Source of the DNA: Propionibacteriaceae bacterium
GTDB taxonomy: Bacteria; Actinomycetota; Actinomycetes; Propionibacteriales; Propionibacteriaceae
NCBI GenBank assembly: GCA_020438595.1
Contig: JAGQUI010000057.1
Span: 1 to 10,672, forward strand
Direction: 5' to 3'
Length of the DNA stretch: 10,672 nt
Made by a program: the position numbers and the translations under genes. The notes under the pieces are model-generated. The model saw nothing but the letters and a program-made list of their open reading frames with translations. It did no database searches and was not told where the DNA came from. How positions within the stretch are numbered: the first letter of the stretch is position 1; every line of letters starts with the position of its first letter. Positions 1 through 5,846 of this stretch are shown here, in pieces.

Positions 1-277
1 TGCGCTCCACGTCGACCGCGAGGGCCTTCAGCGGCGAGATGTACAGCACGCGGCAGCGTTTCGCCTTCTCCGGGGGCGGCTCGGTGGCCAGCCGGTCGAG
101 CGCCCACAGGAAGGCCGACAGGGTCTTGCCGGACCCGGTCGGTGCCACCACCAGCGTGTGCCGTCCGGACGAGATCGACTCCCACGCCCCGGCCTGCGCG
201 GCCGTCGGCGCGGCGAAGTTGCTCCGGAACCACTCCCTGGTGGCCTCGGAGAACCGGTCCAGCACGCCCTCCGCCAT
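1..277 (-). CDS. lhr: Lhr-family ATP-dependent helicase, N-terminal fragment
   Basis: The 92 visible residues open with MAEGVLDRFSEATREWF, then the Q-motif-like region APTAAQAGAWESI, the Walker A motif APTGSGKT at about residues 41-48 and the motif Ia region VLYISPLKALAVDVER at about 77-92. This order and wording match the start of actinobacterial Lhr (large helicase-related), an SF2 3'-5' DNA/RNA helicase linked to DNA repair. Full-length Lhr is about 1,500 residues, so the gene is cut by the window edge and is not shown to be broken. The ATG at 277 was chosen because family N-termini begin just before the DRFS-type motif; no good Shine-Dalgarno is visible before it. The upstream neighbour on the same strand is the RND pump gene, 176 bp away with a palindrome between, so a shared transcript is doubtful. 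Identification is firm; the rest of the protein cannot be judged. Confidence 0.93.
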   Translation of the reverse strand, partial: MAEGVLDRFSEATREWFRSNFAAPTAAQAGAWESISSGRHTLVVAPTGSGKTLSAFLWALDRLATEPPPEKAKRCRVLYISPLKALAVDVER

Positions 278-319
278 GGTGCGACACACTCTGCCACGCT
301 CCGCCGACACCTCCGTCGG

Positions 320-373
320 TGCGCAAGGTGGCCAGTATTGGCCGACATCGGCCGATACTGGCCACTTTGCGTG
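320..373. repeat. Palindromic intergenic repeat, copy 1, with 10-bp-phased GGCC array
   Basis: Two 22-base arms (323-344 and 349-370) are inverted repeats matching at 20 of 22 positions around a 4-base centre. Inside it GGCC occurs at 330, 340, 350 and 360, exactly every 10 bp. A related element lies at 10490-10536 in the same orientation. It fills the 278-453 gap between the end of the RND pump gene and the start of lhr; I see no other feature in that gap. There is no U tract, so it is not a classical intrinsic terminator, though the stem could still stop or protect a transcript. It may be a REP-like dispersed repeat or a protein-binding array. Confidence 0.75.
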
Positions 374-453
374 GGTGCGGAGGTCGCGGCTTGGGTACTC
401 CGGCCCGCCAGTCGAAGCCGCGGTGCGGGGGCTTCGCTACGGCACCTCCGCGC

Positions 454-3400
454 TCATGCGCTCTCGTTGGCGCCCGCGGCCGCAGCCTCGGCGGCAGCGC
501 GCCGCTCGGCCTTCTTCCGGGCCCGGTTCTCGCGCCAGGTCTCCAGCAGGTCGTACAGCACCGGCACCAGCACCAGCGTGAGCAGGGTCGAGGAGACCAG
601 GCCGCCGATCACCACGATCGCCAGCGGCTTCGACACGAACACCCCGCCGCCGGTCAGGCCGAGGCTCATCGGGATCAGCGCGAACACCGTGGCCAGCGCC
701 GTCATGATGATCGGACGCACGCGCAGCCGCGCGCCCGCCTGGATGGACGCGTCCACCCCGAGCCCGGCCTTGCGCTTCTGGTTGATCAGGTCGATCAGCA
801 CGATCGCGTTCGTCACCACGATGCCGATCAGCATCAGCAGGCCGATCATGCTCGGCACACCGAGCGCGGTGTCGGTGAGCAGCGACAGGCCCAGCGCGCC
901 CGTCGCCGCGAACGGGATCGACACCAGCAGGATCAGCGGCTGCAGCAGCGAGCCGAACGTCGCCACCATGATCAGGTAGACGATGAAGATCGCGATCAGC
1001 ATCGCCAGCCCCAGCTGCTGGAACGACTCGGTCTGCTGCTGGGAGACGCCGCCGATCCGGGTGGAGACGCCGTCGGGCAGGTCGAGCGCGGCCAGGCCCA
1101 CCTGGATCTGCGTGGTGGTGGCGCCGAGGTCGGACGACTCCGAGTTCGCCGTGAGGGTCGCCGCCCGGACGCCGTCCACGCGGGTGATCATCGCGGGCGC
1201 CTCGACGATGTTCACGTCGGCGACGACGCTGAGCGGGATCGCGTCCGCGGTCGCCTCGCCGGCGTCCTTGCCCGCCTGGGTGAGCTCCTCCTGGGTGGCC
1301 TGGGCCTCCAGCGTCTTCGTCCGCGACTCGGCGAGACCGTCCAGTTGCTTGTCGATCGCGGTGATCCCGGCCTTCGACGAGGCGATCGCGCTGCTCAGCT
1401 GGGCCACCTGCATCGCGGTGGCCGAGATCTGCTGGCTGAGCACGAAGATGCCGGACGCCACCGGCAGGCAGTCCGGATCGGTCGGGGTCGTCTGGCACTT
1501 CGCCGGGATGGCGGCGAGCTGCTTCTGCAGGGACGCCAGCTTCTTCTTCGACTTCTGCACCTGCGCGGTGAGGGAGCGCACCGCCTTCTGCGCGGACGCC
1601 TTGTTCTTCTTCAGCGTGCTGACCTGCGAGTTGTAGGCGTCCGTGGCGGCCCGCTTGGAGTCGGCCTGCACCCGGTCCGCACGCTTCTGCACCTTGTCGG
1701 CGGCCTTCGTCTTGGCCTGCCCGTTCATCAGCTGGGTGACCGGCAGCGTGATGTCGCGCAGCTCGTCGATGTTCTGCACCGGCTGCTGCGAGCGCAGGTA
1801 CACGTTCAGGGTGGTGTCGCCCTGTGCGAGGGTGCCGATCAGCTGGCCGCGCACCGCCCGCGCCACCGCCTGGCCGATGGACGCCTGGGTCATGCCCCGC
1901 TTGGCGGCCTTCTGCTCCTTCACGTCCACCGCGAGCATCTCCCTGGCGTCGCCCAGATCGCTCTCGACGTTGGTCAGGTCGGGCACGTCTTTCAGCATCG
2001 CCAGCACCTGGTCGTTGGCGGACGCGAGTGCTTCGGGGTCGGAGCTCTCCACGTACACGACCACGCCGGTGGCGCTGCTGCCGCTGCTGCCGATCGACAC
2101 CTCGATGTCGCCGGCCCCGGGGCCGAGGTCGGCGATCTTCGTGCGCAGCCGGTCGGCGACCTCGGTGGCGTCCGACCCGGCCTTGAGCGGAACCGTGAAG
2201 GTCGCCTGGTTGGTGTCGGCCTGCGCGCCGAGGAACGTCCCGGAGTAGCCGCCGATGCTGGTGGAGTACGCCTGCACGGCCGGTTCGGCGGCGAGGAGGG
2301 TCTCCATCCGCCTCGCCTCCGCGTCGGTCTCGGTCAGAGAAGTGCCCGAGGGCAGGGTCTGGGTGATGGTGAGGCTCTCGTCGCCCATGTTGCCGATGAA
2401 GTCGGTCTTCAACTGCGGGGCCAGCGCCAGGGTGCCGATGAAGATCGCCAGGGCGATCGCGAGCGTGATCCAGCGGCGGTGCAGGGCCCAGTCAAGGACG
2501 GGCAGGTAGGCCTTCTGCAGCCAGTTGTCCTTCTCCTCGGACTCGCCGCGGGCCGCGATCGCCGCCGCCTGCTTCGCGGTCGGCCGCATGAACCAGGACG
2601 CGAGCACCGGCACCACCGTCATCGCGACGAACAGCGAGGCGAGCAGCGCGACCGTGACGGCCACGGCGAACGGACGGAAGATCTCGCCCGCCTGCCCGCC
2701 GACCAGTCCGATCGGCGCGAACACGGCCACGGTGGTGAGGGTGGAGCTGGTCACGGCGCCCGCGACCTCGCGGACGGCGTTGGTGACCGACTCGCGGCCG
2801 AACTCGCCATAGCTCTGGTGGCGTTTGATGTTCTCGATCACCACGATCGAGTCGTCGACGACGCGTCCGATGGCGACGGTGAGCGCGGCCAGGGTGAGGA
2901 TGTTCAGGGTGTAGCCGCCGACCCACAGCGCGACCAGGGCGATCAGCAGCGACAGCGGGATCGAGATGGCCGTGATCAGGGTGGGCCGGATCGAGCCGAG
3001 GAAGACCATGATCACCAGCACCGCCATCGCCAGCCCGATGCCGCCCTCGACACTGAGGTCGCGCACCGAGTCCTCGATGTAGGGGGCCTGGTCGAAGACG
3101 GTCGTGAACTCCGCGCCGTTGCCCAGCTGGCGGGCCAGGTCGTCGGTCTCCGCGGCCACCGCGTGGGCCACGGTGACGGTGTTGGCGGAGGGGTCCTTGG
3201 TGAGCAGCATGGTGAGCGCCGGCTTCCCGTTCACCCGGGAGACGTTCGTGGTCTCGACGGGCAGTTCCTTGACCGTGGCGACGTCGCCGAGCCGCACCGG
3301 GCCGTCGGCTGTCGGTATCCGGAGGTTCGCGATGTCGTCTGTGGAGGCGAAGGTGGAGCCGGTCTGCACGTCGAGGTTGGCGGTGTCGGTGCGCATGGTG

Positions 3401-4047
3401 CCCGACGGGATGGCCATCCCGTTCGCGGCGAAGTACTGGCCGATCAGGCTCGGGTCGATGCTGTTCTTCTCGAGCTTGCGGGCGTTGTAGGTGATGATGA
3501 TCTCGCGCTGCTCCTGGCCGCCGACGGAGACGTCGCGGACGCCGGGGACGGCGCGCAGGGCGGGCGCGACCACGTCGTCGACCTTCGCGGAGAGCGTGGT
3601 GAGGTCGTCGTTGGAGGAGAGCGCGAGCACGACCAGGGGGATGTCGTCGGTGCCGCCGGTGATCACGTCCGGGTCGACGGTGCTGGGCAGCGTCGCGGAG
3701 ATGGAGTCGATGGCACTGCGTAGCTTGGTGGCCATGTCGTCCGCGCTGAGGCCGTAGTCCCACTGCACATTCACCTGCGAGACGCCGCTGGAGCTCTTGG
3801 AGGTGACAGACGTGACGCCGTCCACGGACTTCACGGCGGTCTCGACCGGCTTCGACACCTGCGCCTCGACCACGTCCGGGGCGGCGCCGGGGTACACACT
3901 GATCACGGTGCCGCGCGGCACATCGATGGAGGGGATCAGCTCCTGCTTGAGCGCGCCGGCGGCGTACACCCCCAACCCGATGGTGAGCAGGCTGAGCAGC
4001 AGGATCACCGTGCGGTGAGCGAGGCTGAGCTTGGTCAGACGAACCAC
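454..4047 (-). CDS. RND efflux transporter (HAE1/AcrB-like) with coiled-coil insert
   Basis: A 1,197-residue inner-membrane exporter of the RND superfamily, expected to run on proton motive force. TM1 is at about residues 12-31, TM2-6 at about 335-487, TM7 at 526-546 and TM8-12 at about 1012-1170, with two large extracytoplasmic loops between. The TM4 proton-relay pair is present as D398-D399 in GRVVDDSIVVIEN. The position matching the TM10 lysine of AcrB (K940) is T1079 in GIVVTNAIVLID. The protein is about 150 residues longer than AcrB. The excess is a Lys/Gln/Ala-rich coiled-coil hairpin at about 778-925, with C851 and C860 near its turn. The C-terminus is Arg/Ala-rich and cytosolic. GTG 4047 is chosen because AAAGGGA lies 6 bases upstream and the protein then starts MVRLTKLSLAHR; the longer ATG form from 4107 lacks support. 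No adaptor or outer-membrane partner is nearby. It is divergent from a MarR regulator. Substrate unknown. Confidence 0.93.
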   Translation of the reverse strand: MVRLTKLSLAHRTVILLLSLLTIGLGVYAAGALKQELIPSIDVPRGTVISVYPGAAPDVVEAQVSKPVETAVKSVDGVTSVTSKSSSGVSQVNVQWDYGLSADDMATKLRSAIDSISATLPSTVDPDVITGGTDDIPLVVLALSSNDDLTTLSAKVDDVVAPALRAVPGVRDVSVGGQEQREIIITYNARKLEKNSIDPSLIGQYFAANGMAIPSGTMRTDTANLDVQTGSTFASTDDIANLRIPTADGPVRLGDVATVKELPVETTNVSRVNGKPALTMLLTKDPSANTVTVAHAVAAETDDLARQLGNGAEFTTVFDQAPYIEDSVRDLSVEGGIGLAMAVLVIMVFLGSIRPTLITAISIPLSLLIALVALWVGGYTLNILTLAALTVAIGRVVDDSIVVIENIKRHQSYGEFGRESVTNAVREVAGAVTSSTLTTVAVFAPIGLVGGQAGEIFRPFAVAVTVALLASLFVAMTVVPVLASWFMRPTAKQAAAIAARGESEEKDNWLQKAYLPVLDWALHRRWITLAIALAIFIGTLALAPQLKTDFIGNMGDESLTITQTLPSGTSLTETDAEARRMETLLAAEPAVQAYSTSIGGYSGTFLGAQADTNQATFTVPLKAGSDATEVADRLRTKIADLGPGAGDIEVSIGSSGSSATGVVVYVESSDPEALASANDQVLAMLKDVPDLTNVESDLGDAREMLAVDVKEQKAAKRGMTQASIGQAVARAVRGQLIGTLAQGDTTLNVYLRSQQPVQNIDELRDITLPVTQLMNGQAKTKAADKVQKRADRVQADSKRAATDAYNSQVSTLKKNKASAQKAVRSLTAQVQKSKKKLASLQKQLAAIPAKCQTTPTDPDCLPVASGIFVLSQQISATAMQVAQLSSAIASSKAGITAIDKQLDGLAESRTKTLEAQATQEELTQAGKDAGEATADAIPLSVVADVNIVEAPAMITRVDGVRAATLTANSESSDLGATTTQIQVGLAALDLPDGVSTRIGGVSQQQTESFQQLGLAMLIAIFIVYLIMVATFGSLLQPLILLVSIPFAATGALGLSLLTDTALGVPSMIGLLMLIGIVVTNAIVLIDLINQKRKAGLGVDASIQAGARLRVRPIIMTALATVFALIPMSLGLTGGGVFVSKPLAIVVIGGLVSSTLLTLVLVPVLYDLLETWRENRARKKAERRAAAEAAAAGANESA

Positions 4048-4108
4048 GGAATGTCCCTTTCTGTGCGCCGGGTGGCGTGGCGCTCTGTGGCCCCTGTGGG
4101 GGCACATC

Positions 4109-4127
4109 AGTTAGCATAGCTCTAACT
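4109..4127. promoter_or_regulatory. Putative MarR operator
   Basis: AGTTAG (4109-4114) and CTAACT (4122-4127) form a perfect 6-bp inverted repeat separated by 7 bases. It lies in the 106-bp gap between the divergent pump and marR genes. MarR dimers commonly bind AT-rich palindromes of this size next to their own gene. The position over the pump -10 box and upstream of marR suggests it represses both genes until a ligand is bound. The binding protein is inferred from adjacency. Confidence 0.6.
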
Positions 4128-4139
4128 ATTTCTGGTCAA
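4113..4139 (-). promoter_or_regulatory. Candidate promoter of the RND pump gene
   Basis: On the minus strand TTGACC (4139-4134) matches the -35 consensus at 5 of 6 bases, and TATGCT (4118-4113) matches the -10 at 4 of 6. The spacer is 15 bp, shorter than ideal. Transcription would start near 4106 and leave a leader of about 60 bases. The -10 is covered by the inverted repeat at 4109-4127, which suits repression. Confidence 0.45.
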
Positions 4140-4153
4140 GAAAGCGGTACGGA

Positions 4154-4636
4154 GTGAAGGGCCTCCCCGACCTCGGGCTCGATGACGAGCGCGCGGCACT
4201 GGCGAACGAGCTGTTCGCGCTGAACCTCAAGGTGCACGACCGGGCCATGGGGCTGGTCGGCCCGATGCCCACCCCGCCCGACCTGACCATGCAGCAGGTG
4301 CGGGTGCTCGGTCACGTCGCCGCGCAGCCCGGCATCACCGGCCACGAACTGGGCAGCCTGCTCGGGGTGAGCGCGCCGACCGCGAGCGGGCTGGTCGAGC
4401 GGCTGGTGGAGAAGGGGCTGGTCTCTCGGATGGACGACGCGGACGACCGGCGCGTCCGGCGGCTGCACCCGACCGAGGCCGGTCTGGACGTGATGCGCGA
4501 CATGGACTCGATGTTCGGCCGCGCCCTGGGCGTGGTGCTGCACAGGCTCACCGCCGACGACCTCGACCTGCTCTGCCGGAGCGCCCGCGCCATGCTGGCC
4601 GCCCTCGAGCGCGCGGAGGACCAGGCCCCGGCCTGA
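4154..4636 (+). CDS. MarR-family transcriptional regulator
   Basis: A 160-residue protein with the MarR fold: an N-terminal dimerisation helix (about 10-33), a winged helix-turn-helix at about 44-105 (LTMQQVRVLGHVAAQPGITG, then the recognition helix around SAPTASGLVERLVEKG), the wing with DDRRVRRLHPTEAG at about 97-110, and C-terminal dimerisation helices to residue 155. The length is typical for the family. GTG 4154 is the only start that keeps the first helix complete; its Shine-Dalgarno is weak. It is divergent from the RND pump with a palindrome between them, the usual arrangement of a local, ligand-relieved repressor controlling an exporter and itself. The inducer cannot be read from the sequence. 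A repeat unit carrying a small-RNA candidate begins 95 bp downstream on the same strand. Confidence 0.92.
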   Translation: MKGLPDLGLDDERAALANELFALNLKVHDRAMGLVGPMPTPPDLTMQQVRVLGHVAAQPGITGHELGSLLGVSAPTASGLVERLVEKGLVSRMDDADDRRVRRLHPTEAGLDVMRDMDSMFGRALGVVLHRLTADDLDLLCRSARAMLAALERAEDQAPA

Positions 4637-4644
4637 GCTCACCA

Positions 4645-4730
4645 CCGGTTGGTCGAGCCGCGCTCCGCGCATGCTGCCGTCGTCGCGGGGGACGCTGTAC
4701 CCGAGGCTGTTCGAGCTTGTCGAGACCCCG
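4645..4730. repeat. TCGAG-rich intergenic stretch, possibly a degenerate dispersed repeat
   Basis: The gap after marR holds GGTTGGTCGAGC at 4648-4659 and TTCGAGCTTGTCGAGACC near 4710-4727. Words of this type recall short intergenic repeats found in many actinobacterial genomes, but that is recollection and only one degenerate instance is present here. No coding potential is convincing in 4637-4731. Confidence 0.25.
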
Positions 4731-4855
4731 TGGGTGGACCGAGTGGGGAACCGTCCCCGACTCGGGCCGTTCGTCCGTCTGGTCACGGTTGTCACACGAC
4801 ACGCCGACGACACGCCGAGGGGCCATGAATTCCTTCAGGAATTTCCGCGAACCAC

Positions 4856-4884
4856 TTGCGGACTGCATTCCCAGGTACTAGAAA
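4856..4884 (+). promoter_or_regulatory. Promoter of the left small-RNA candidate
   Basis: TTGCGG (4856-4861) and TAGAAA (4879-4884) stand 17 bp apart. Both boxes and their flanks (GAACCACTTGCG and ACTAGAAATA) are conserved in the right copy, while the 16 bases between the conserved blocks match at only about 6 positions. Fixed boxes with a free spacer of constant length are what a sigma-70-type promoter shows. The expected start is near 4891. Confidence 0.65.
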
Positions 4885-4890
4885 TATCCA

Positions 4891-5074
4891 TACCAAATCA
4901 CTTCGGTGGTGCGGTGATCGGAAGCAGGAAGTCAGCTTTCCGGTGGGCTTGTCCCGCTGGGGCCCCGGTGATGCGTGGGTGTGGGTTGGCTGGTGGTTTC
5001 CGGTGTGACGAGGCCATCACGCCGAGTCTCCAGAGGGCCCCGGTGACTCATACTCCCCGGGGCCCTCGCCTTTC
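4891..5074 (+). ncRNA. Candidate structured small RNA, left copy
   Basis: The predicted transcript is about 184 bases, from the conserved promoter to the terminator. Readable elements are: a small hairpin CAC-TTCG-GTG (4899-4908); a long-range stem joining CGGAAGC (4919-4925) with GTTTCCG (about 4996-5002); an internal stem GTCAG with CTGGT; a hairpin GTGGG-CTTGT-CCCGC (about 4943-4957); a hairpin GGTGTGA/TCACGCC (5002-5023); and the terminator. In the right copy the same stems form with changed bases. No ORF of interest lies in it. The nearest downstream gene, osmC, faces it, so it is not a leader of a coding gene on this strand. I do not recognise the family. The start is inferred. Confidence 0.6.
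5033..5074 (+). terminator. Intrinsic terminator of the left small-RNA candidate
   Basis: GAGGGCCCCGG (5033-5043) pairs perfectly with CCGGGGCCCTC (5057-5067) around a 13-base loop, followed by GCCTTTC. The stem is strong but the U tract is short, as is common in high-GC actinobacteria. The loop is identical in the right copy. Confidence 0.7.
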
Positions 5075-5075
5075 T

Positions 5076-5114
5076 CAACCGGGGGGTTGCACGGCCGGGG
5101 CGAGTGATCTCGCC
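5076..5114 (-). terminator. Hairpins downstream of osmC
   Basis: Two short perfect hairpins follow the osmC stop codon on the minus strand: one with arms 5099-5104 and 5109-5114 (GGCGAG/CTCGCC, loop TGAT), and CAACC-GGGG-GGTTG at 5076-5089. They sit between convergent osmC and the left repeat unit and could end osmC transcripts. No U tract is present. Confidence 0.35.
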
Positions 5115-5155
5115 GCCCGCTCCGGCCCACCGGGCGGAGGCGCTCCGGACGCGGC

Positions 5156-5602
5156 TCAGGCGCTGCGCGAAGGCACCTCGGCCCCGTCGATCCGATAGCT
5201 CACCGGTGCGGACAGCTGCACCGTCCGCGACACCGTGCACAGTCGGTCCCTCGACTGGCTCACCGCCCGCTCCAGGATCGCGCGCGCCCGGTCGCCGGCC
5301 GGCCCCTCGGGGAACGAGACGTGGAAGTCCACGGCCACCTCGCCAAGGTGATGCCCCTTGTCATCGTCCAGTTTCGGCGCCTCGGCGGTGACCTCGAACC
5401 GGGTCGGCTCGGCTCGCCTGGTGGTGATCCAGTCGACGTCGATCGCGCTGCAGCCGGCCATCGCGACCAGGAGCAGCTCCACCGGGGTGAAGTCGGTGTT
5501 CTGGCCCTCACCGAAGCGGATCCGGCCGCCACGGGCGTTGGTGGCCTCGTAGGTCCGGGGGCCGGTGCGGACGGTACGGACGTTGCGCAGGTTCTCGTTC
5601 AC
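5156..5602 (-). CDS. OsmC-family protein
   Basis: A 148-residue protein of the OsmC/Ohr superfamily, usually cytosolic thiol peroxidases acting on organic hydroperoxides. Visible features are the N-terminal beta region, the helix TPVELLLVAMAGCSAIDV with the first cysteine at C51, and the second at C122 in DRLCTVSRTV. These match the two redox cysteines of the family. The length is typical. Start GTG 5602 has no convincing Shine-Dalgarno. GATACT (5615-5610) lies 7 bases before it, so a leaderless transcript is possible; read-through from the repeat unit upstream is the alternative. The gene is the only ORF between two inverted copies of a repeat unit: the right copy ends 24 bp before its start and the left copy faces its 3' end. 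Whether it is Ohr, OsmC or a YhfA-like subtype cannot be settled here. Confidence 0.9.
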   Translation of the reverse strand: MNENLRNVRTVRTGPRTYEATNARGGRIRFGEGQNTDFTPVELLLVAMAGCSAIDVDWITTRRAEPTRFEVTAEAPKLDDDKGHHLGEVAVDFHVSFPEGPAGDRARAILERAVSQSRDRLCTVSRTVQLSAPVSYRIDGAEVPSRSA

Positions 5603-5626
5603 GCCGTCCAGTATCGCTGCGCCCGG

Positions 5627-5668
5627 GAAAGGCGAGGACCCCGGGGAGTATGAGTCACCGGGGCCCTC
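5627..5668 (-). terminator. Intrinsic terminator of the right small-RNA candidate
   Basis: On the minus strand GAGGGCCCCGG (5668-5658) pairs with CCGGGGTCCTC (5644-5634). The single difference from the left copy changes a G-C pair to G-U, so the stem is kept. GCCTTTC follows. It ends 24 bp before the osmC start codon, so osmC would need read-through or its own promoter. Confidence 0.7.
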
Positions 5669-5811
5669 TGGAGACTCGGCGTGATGGCCTCGTCACACCG
5701 GAAGCCACCAGCCAGCCCGACCCCTCATCACCGAGGCCCCGGCCGGGGCGAACCCCGCCGACGAACTGACTTCCTGCTTCCGATCACCGGTCCACCGAGG
5801 TGTTCCGGCAA
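5627..5811 (-). ncRNA. Candidate structured small RNA, right copy
   Basis: The predicted transcript is about 185 bases on the minus strand, the counterpart of the left small-RNA candidate. The long-range stem is CGGAAGC with GCTTCCG, fully Watson-Crick here and with one G-U in the left copy. The GC-rich hairpin is GGGG-TTCG-CCCC where the left copy has GTGGG-CTTGT-CCCGC. The early hairpin loop is CTCG instead of TTCG. The 3' 65 bases before the last terminator arm are identical to the left copy. Because osmC follows on the same strand, this copy could also act as an attenuating leader. Start inferred, family unknown. Confidence 0.6.
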
Positions 5812-5817
5812 GACGTA

Positions 5818-5846
5818 TTTCTAGTCCTCCGCAAACAACTGCGCAA
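5818..5846 (-). promoter_or_regulatory. Promoter of the right small-RNA candidate
   Basis: On the minus strand TTGCGC (5846-5841) and TAGAAA (5823-5818) stand 17 bp apart, the same spacing as in the left copy, inside the same conserved flanks. The spacer sequence differs. Expected start near 5811. Confidence 0.65.

Larger units (their letters stand above)
4732..5074 (+). repeat. Inverted repeat unit, left copy (small-RNA cassette)
   Basis: This 343-bp unit recurs on the other strand at 5627-6016. Shared blocks in order are: a hairpin with GACCGAGT and ACTCGG arms (about 4737-4768); a CCGTCTGG..CACGGTTGTC block; two tandem ACGACACGCCG 11-mers (4796-4817); GAACCACTTGCG (4849-4860); ACTAGAAATA (4877-4886); CGGTGATCGGAAGCAGG ending in AAGTCAG (about 4912-4935); and a block identical over 65 bp (4998-5062) reaching into a terminator hairpin. 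Sequence between the blocks has diverged, so this is an old duplication under selection and not a recent copy. No terminal inverted repeats, target duplication or ORF with known homology is visible in it. The stretch 4827-4900 is clearly AT-richer than the surroundings. Confidence 0.9.

Noticed and set aside
28..348. 106-codon minus-strand open frame overlapping lhr and the first palindrome
   Set aside because: It is out of frame with the clear Lhr N-terminus and is Arg/Pro/Ser-rich, a typical GC-rich shadow.
142..3723. Very long open frame on the plus strand across the RND gene
   Set aside because: It is the antisense shadow of the RND coding sequence in high-GC DNA. Its translation is rich in Arg, His, Asp and Gly with no domain, while the minus-strand protein is a complete RND transporter.
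4048..4107. Longer RND form starting at ATG 4107
   Set aside because: The added 20 residues (MCPHRGHRAPRHPAHRKGHS) are not family-like, overlap the promoter/leader region and lack a ribosome site, whereas GTG 4047 has AAAGGGA at 6 bases.
4732..4768. T-box-like GGGTGGACCG at the unit start
   Set aside because: The T-box sequence needs a GGTGGNACCGCG-type core, which is absent, and no aminoacyl-tRNA synthetase or amino-acid gene follows.
4912..4935. SRP RNA-like word (CGGAAGCAGGAAG)
   Set aside because: It resembles the conserved SRP RNA loop only loosely; the order of bases differs, and the surrounding fold and terminator do not match a 4.5S RNA.
4998..5023. Resemblance to IscB/TnpB guide RNA (HEARO or omega RNA) words such as ACGAGGC and GAAGCAGGAA
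   Set aside because: The shared words are short, I recall the reference sequences imperfectly, and no IscB, TnpB or transposase ORF is nearby. A covariance search would settle it.
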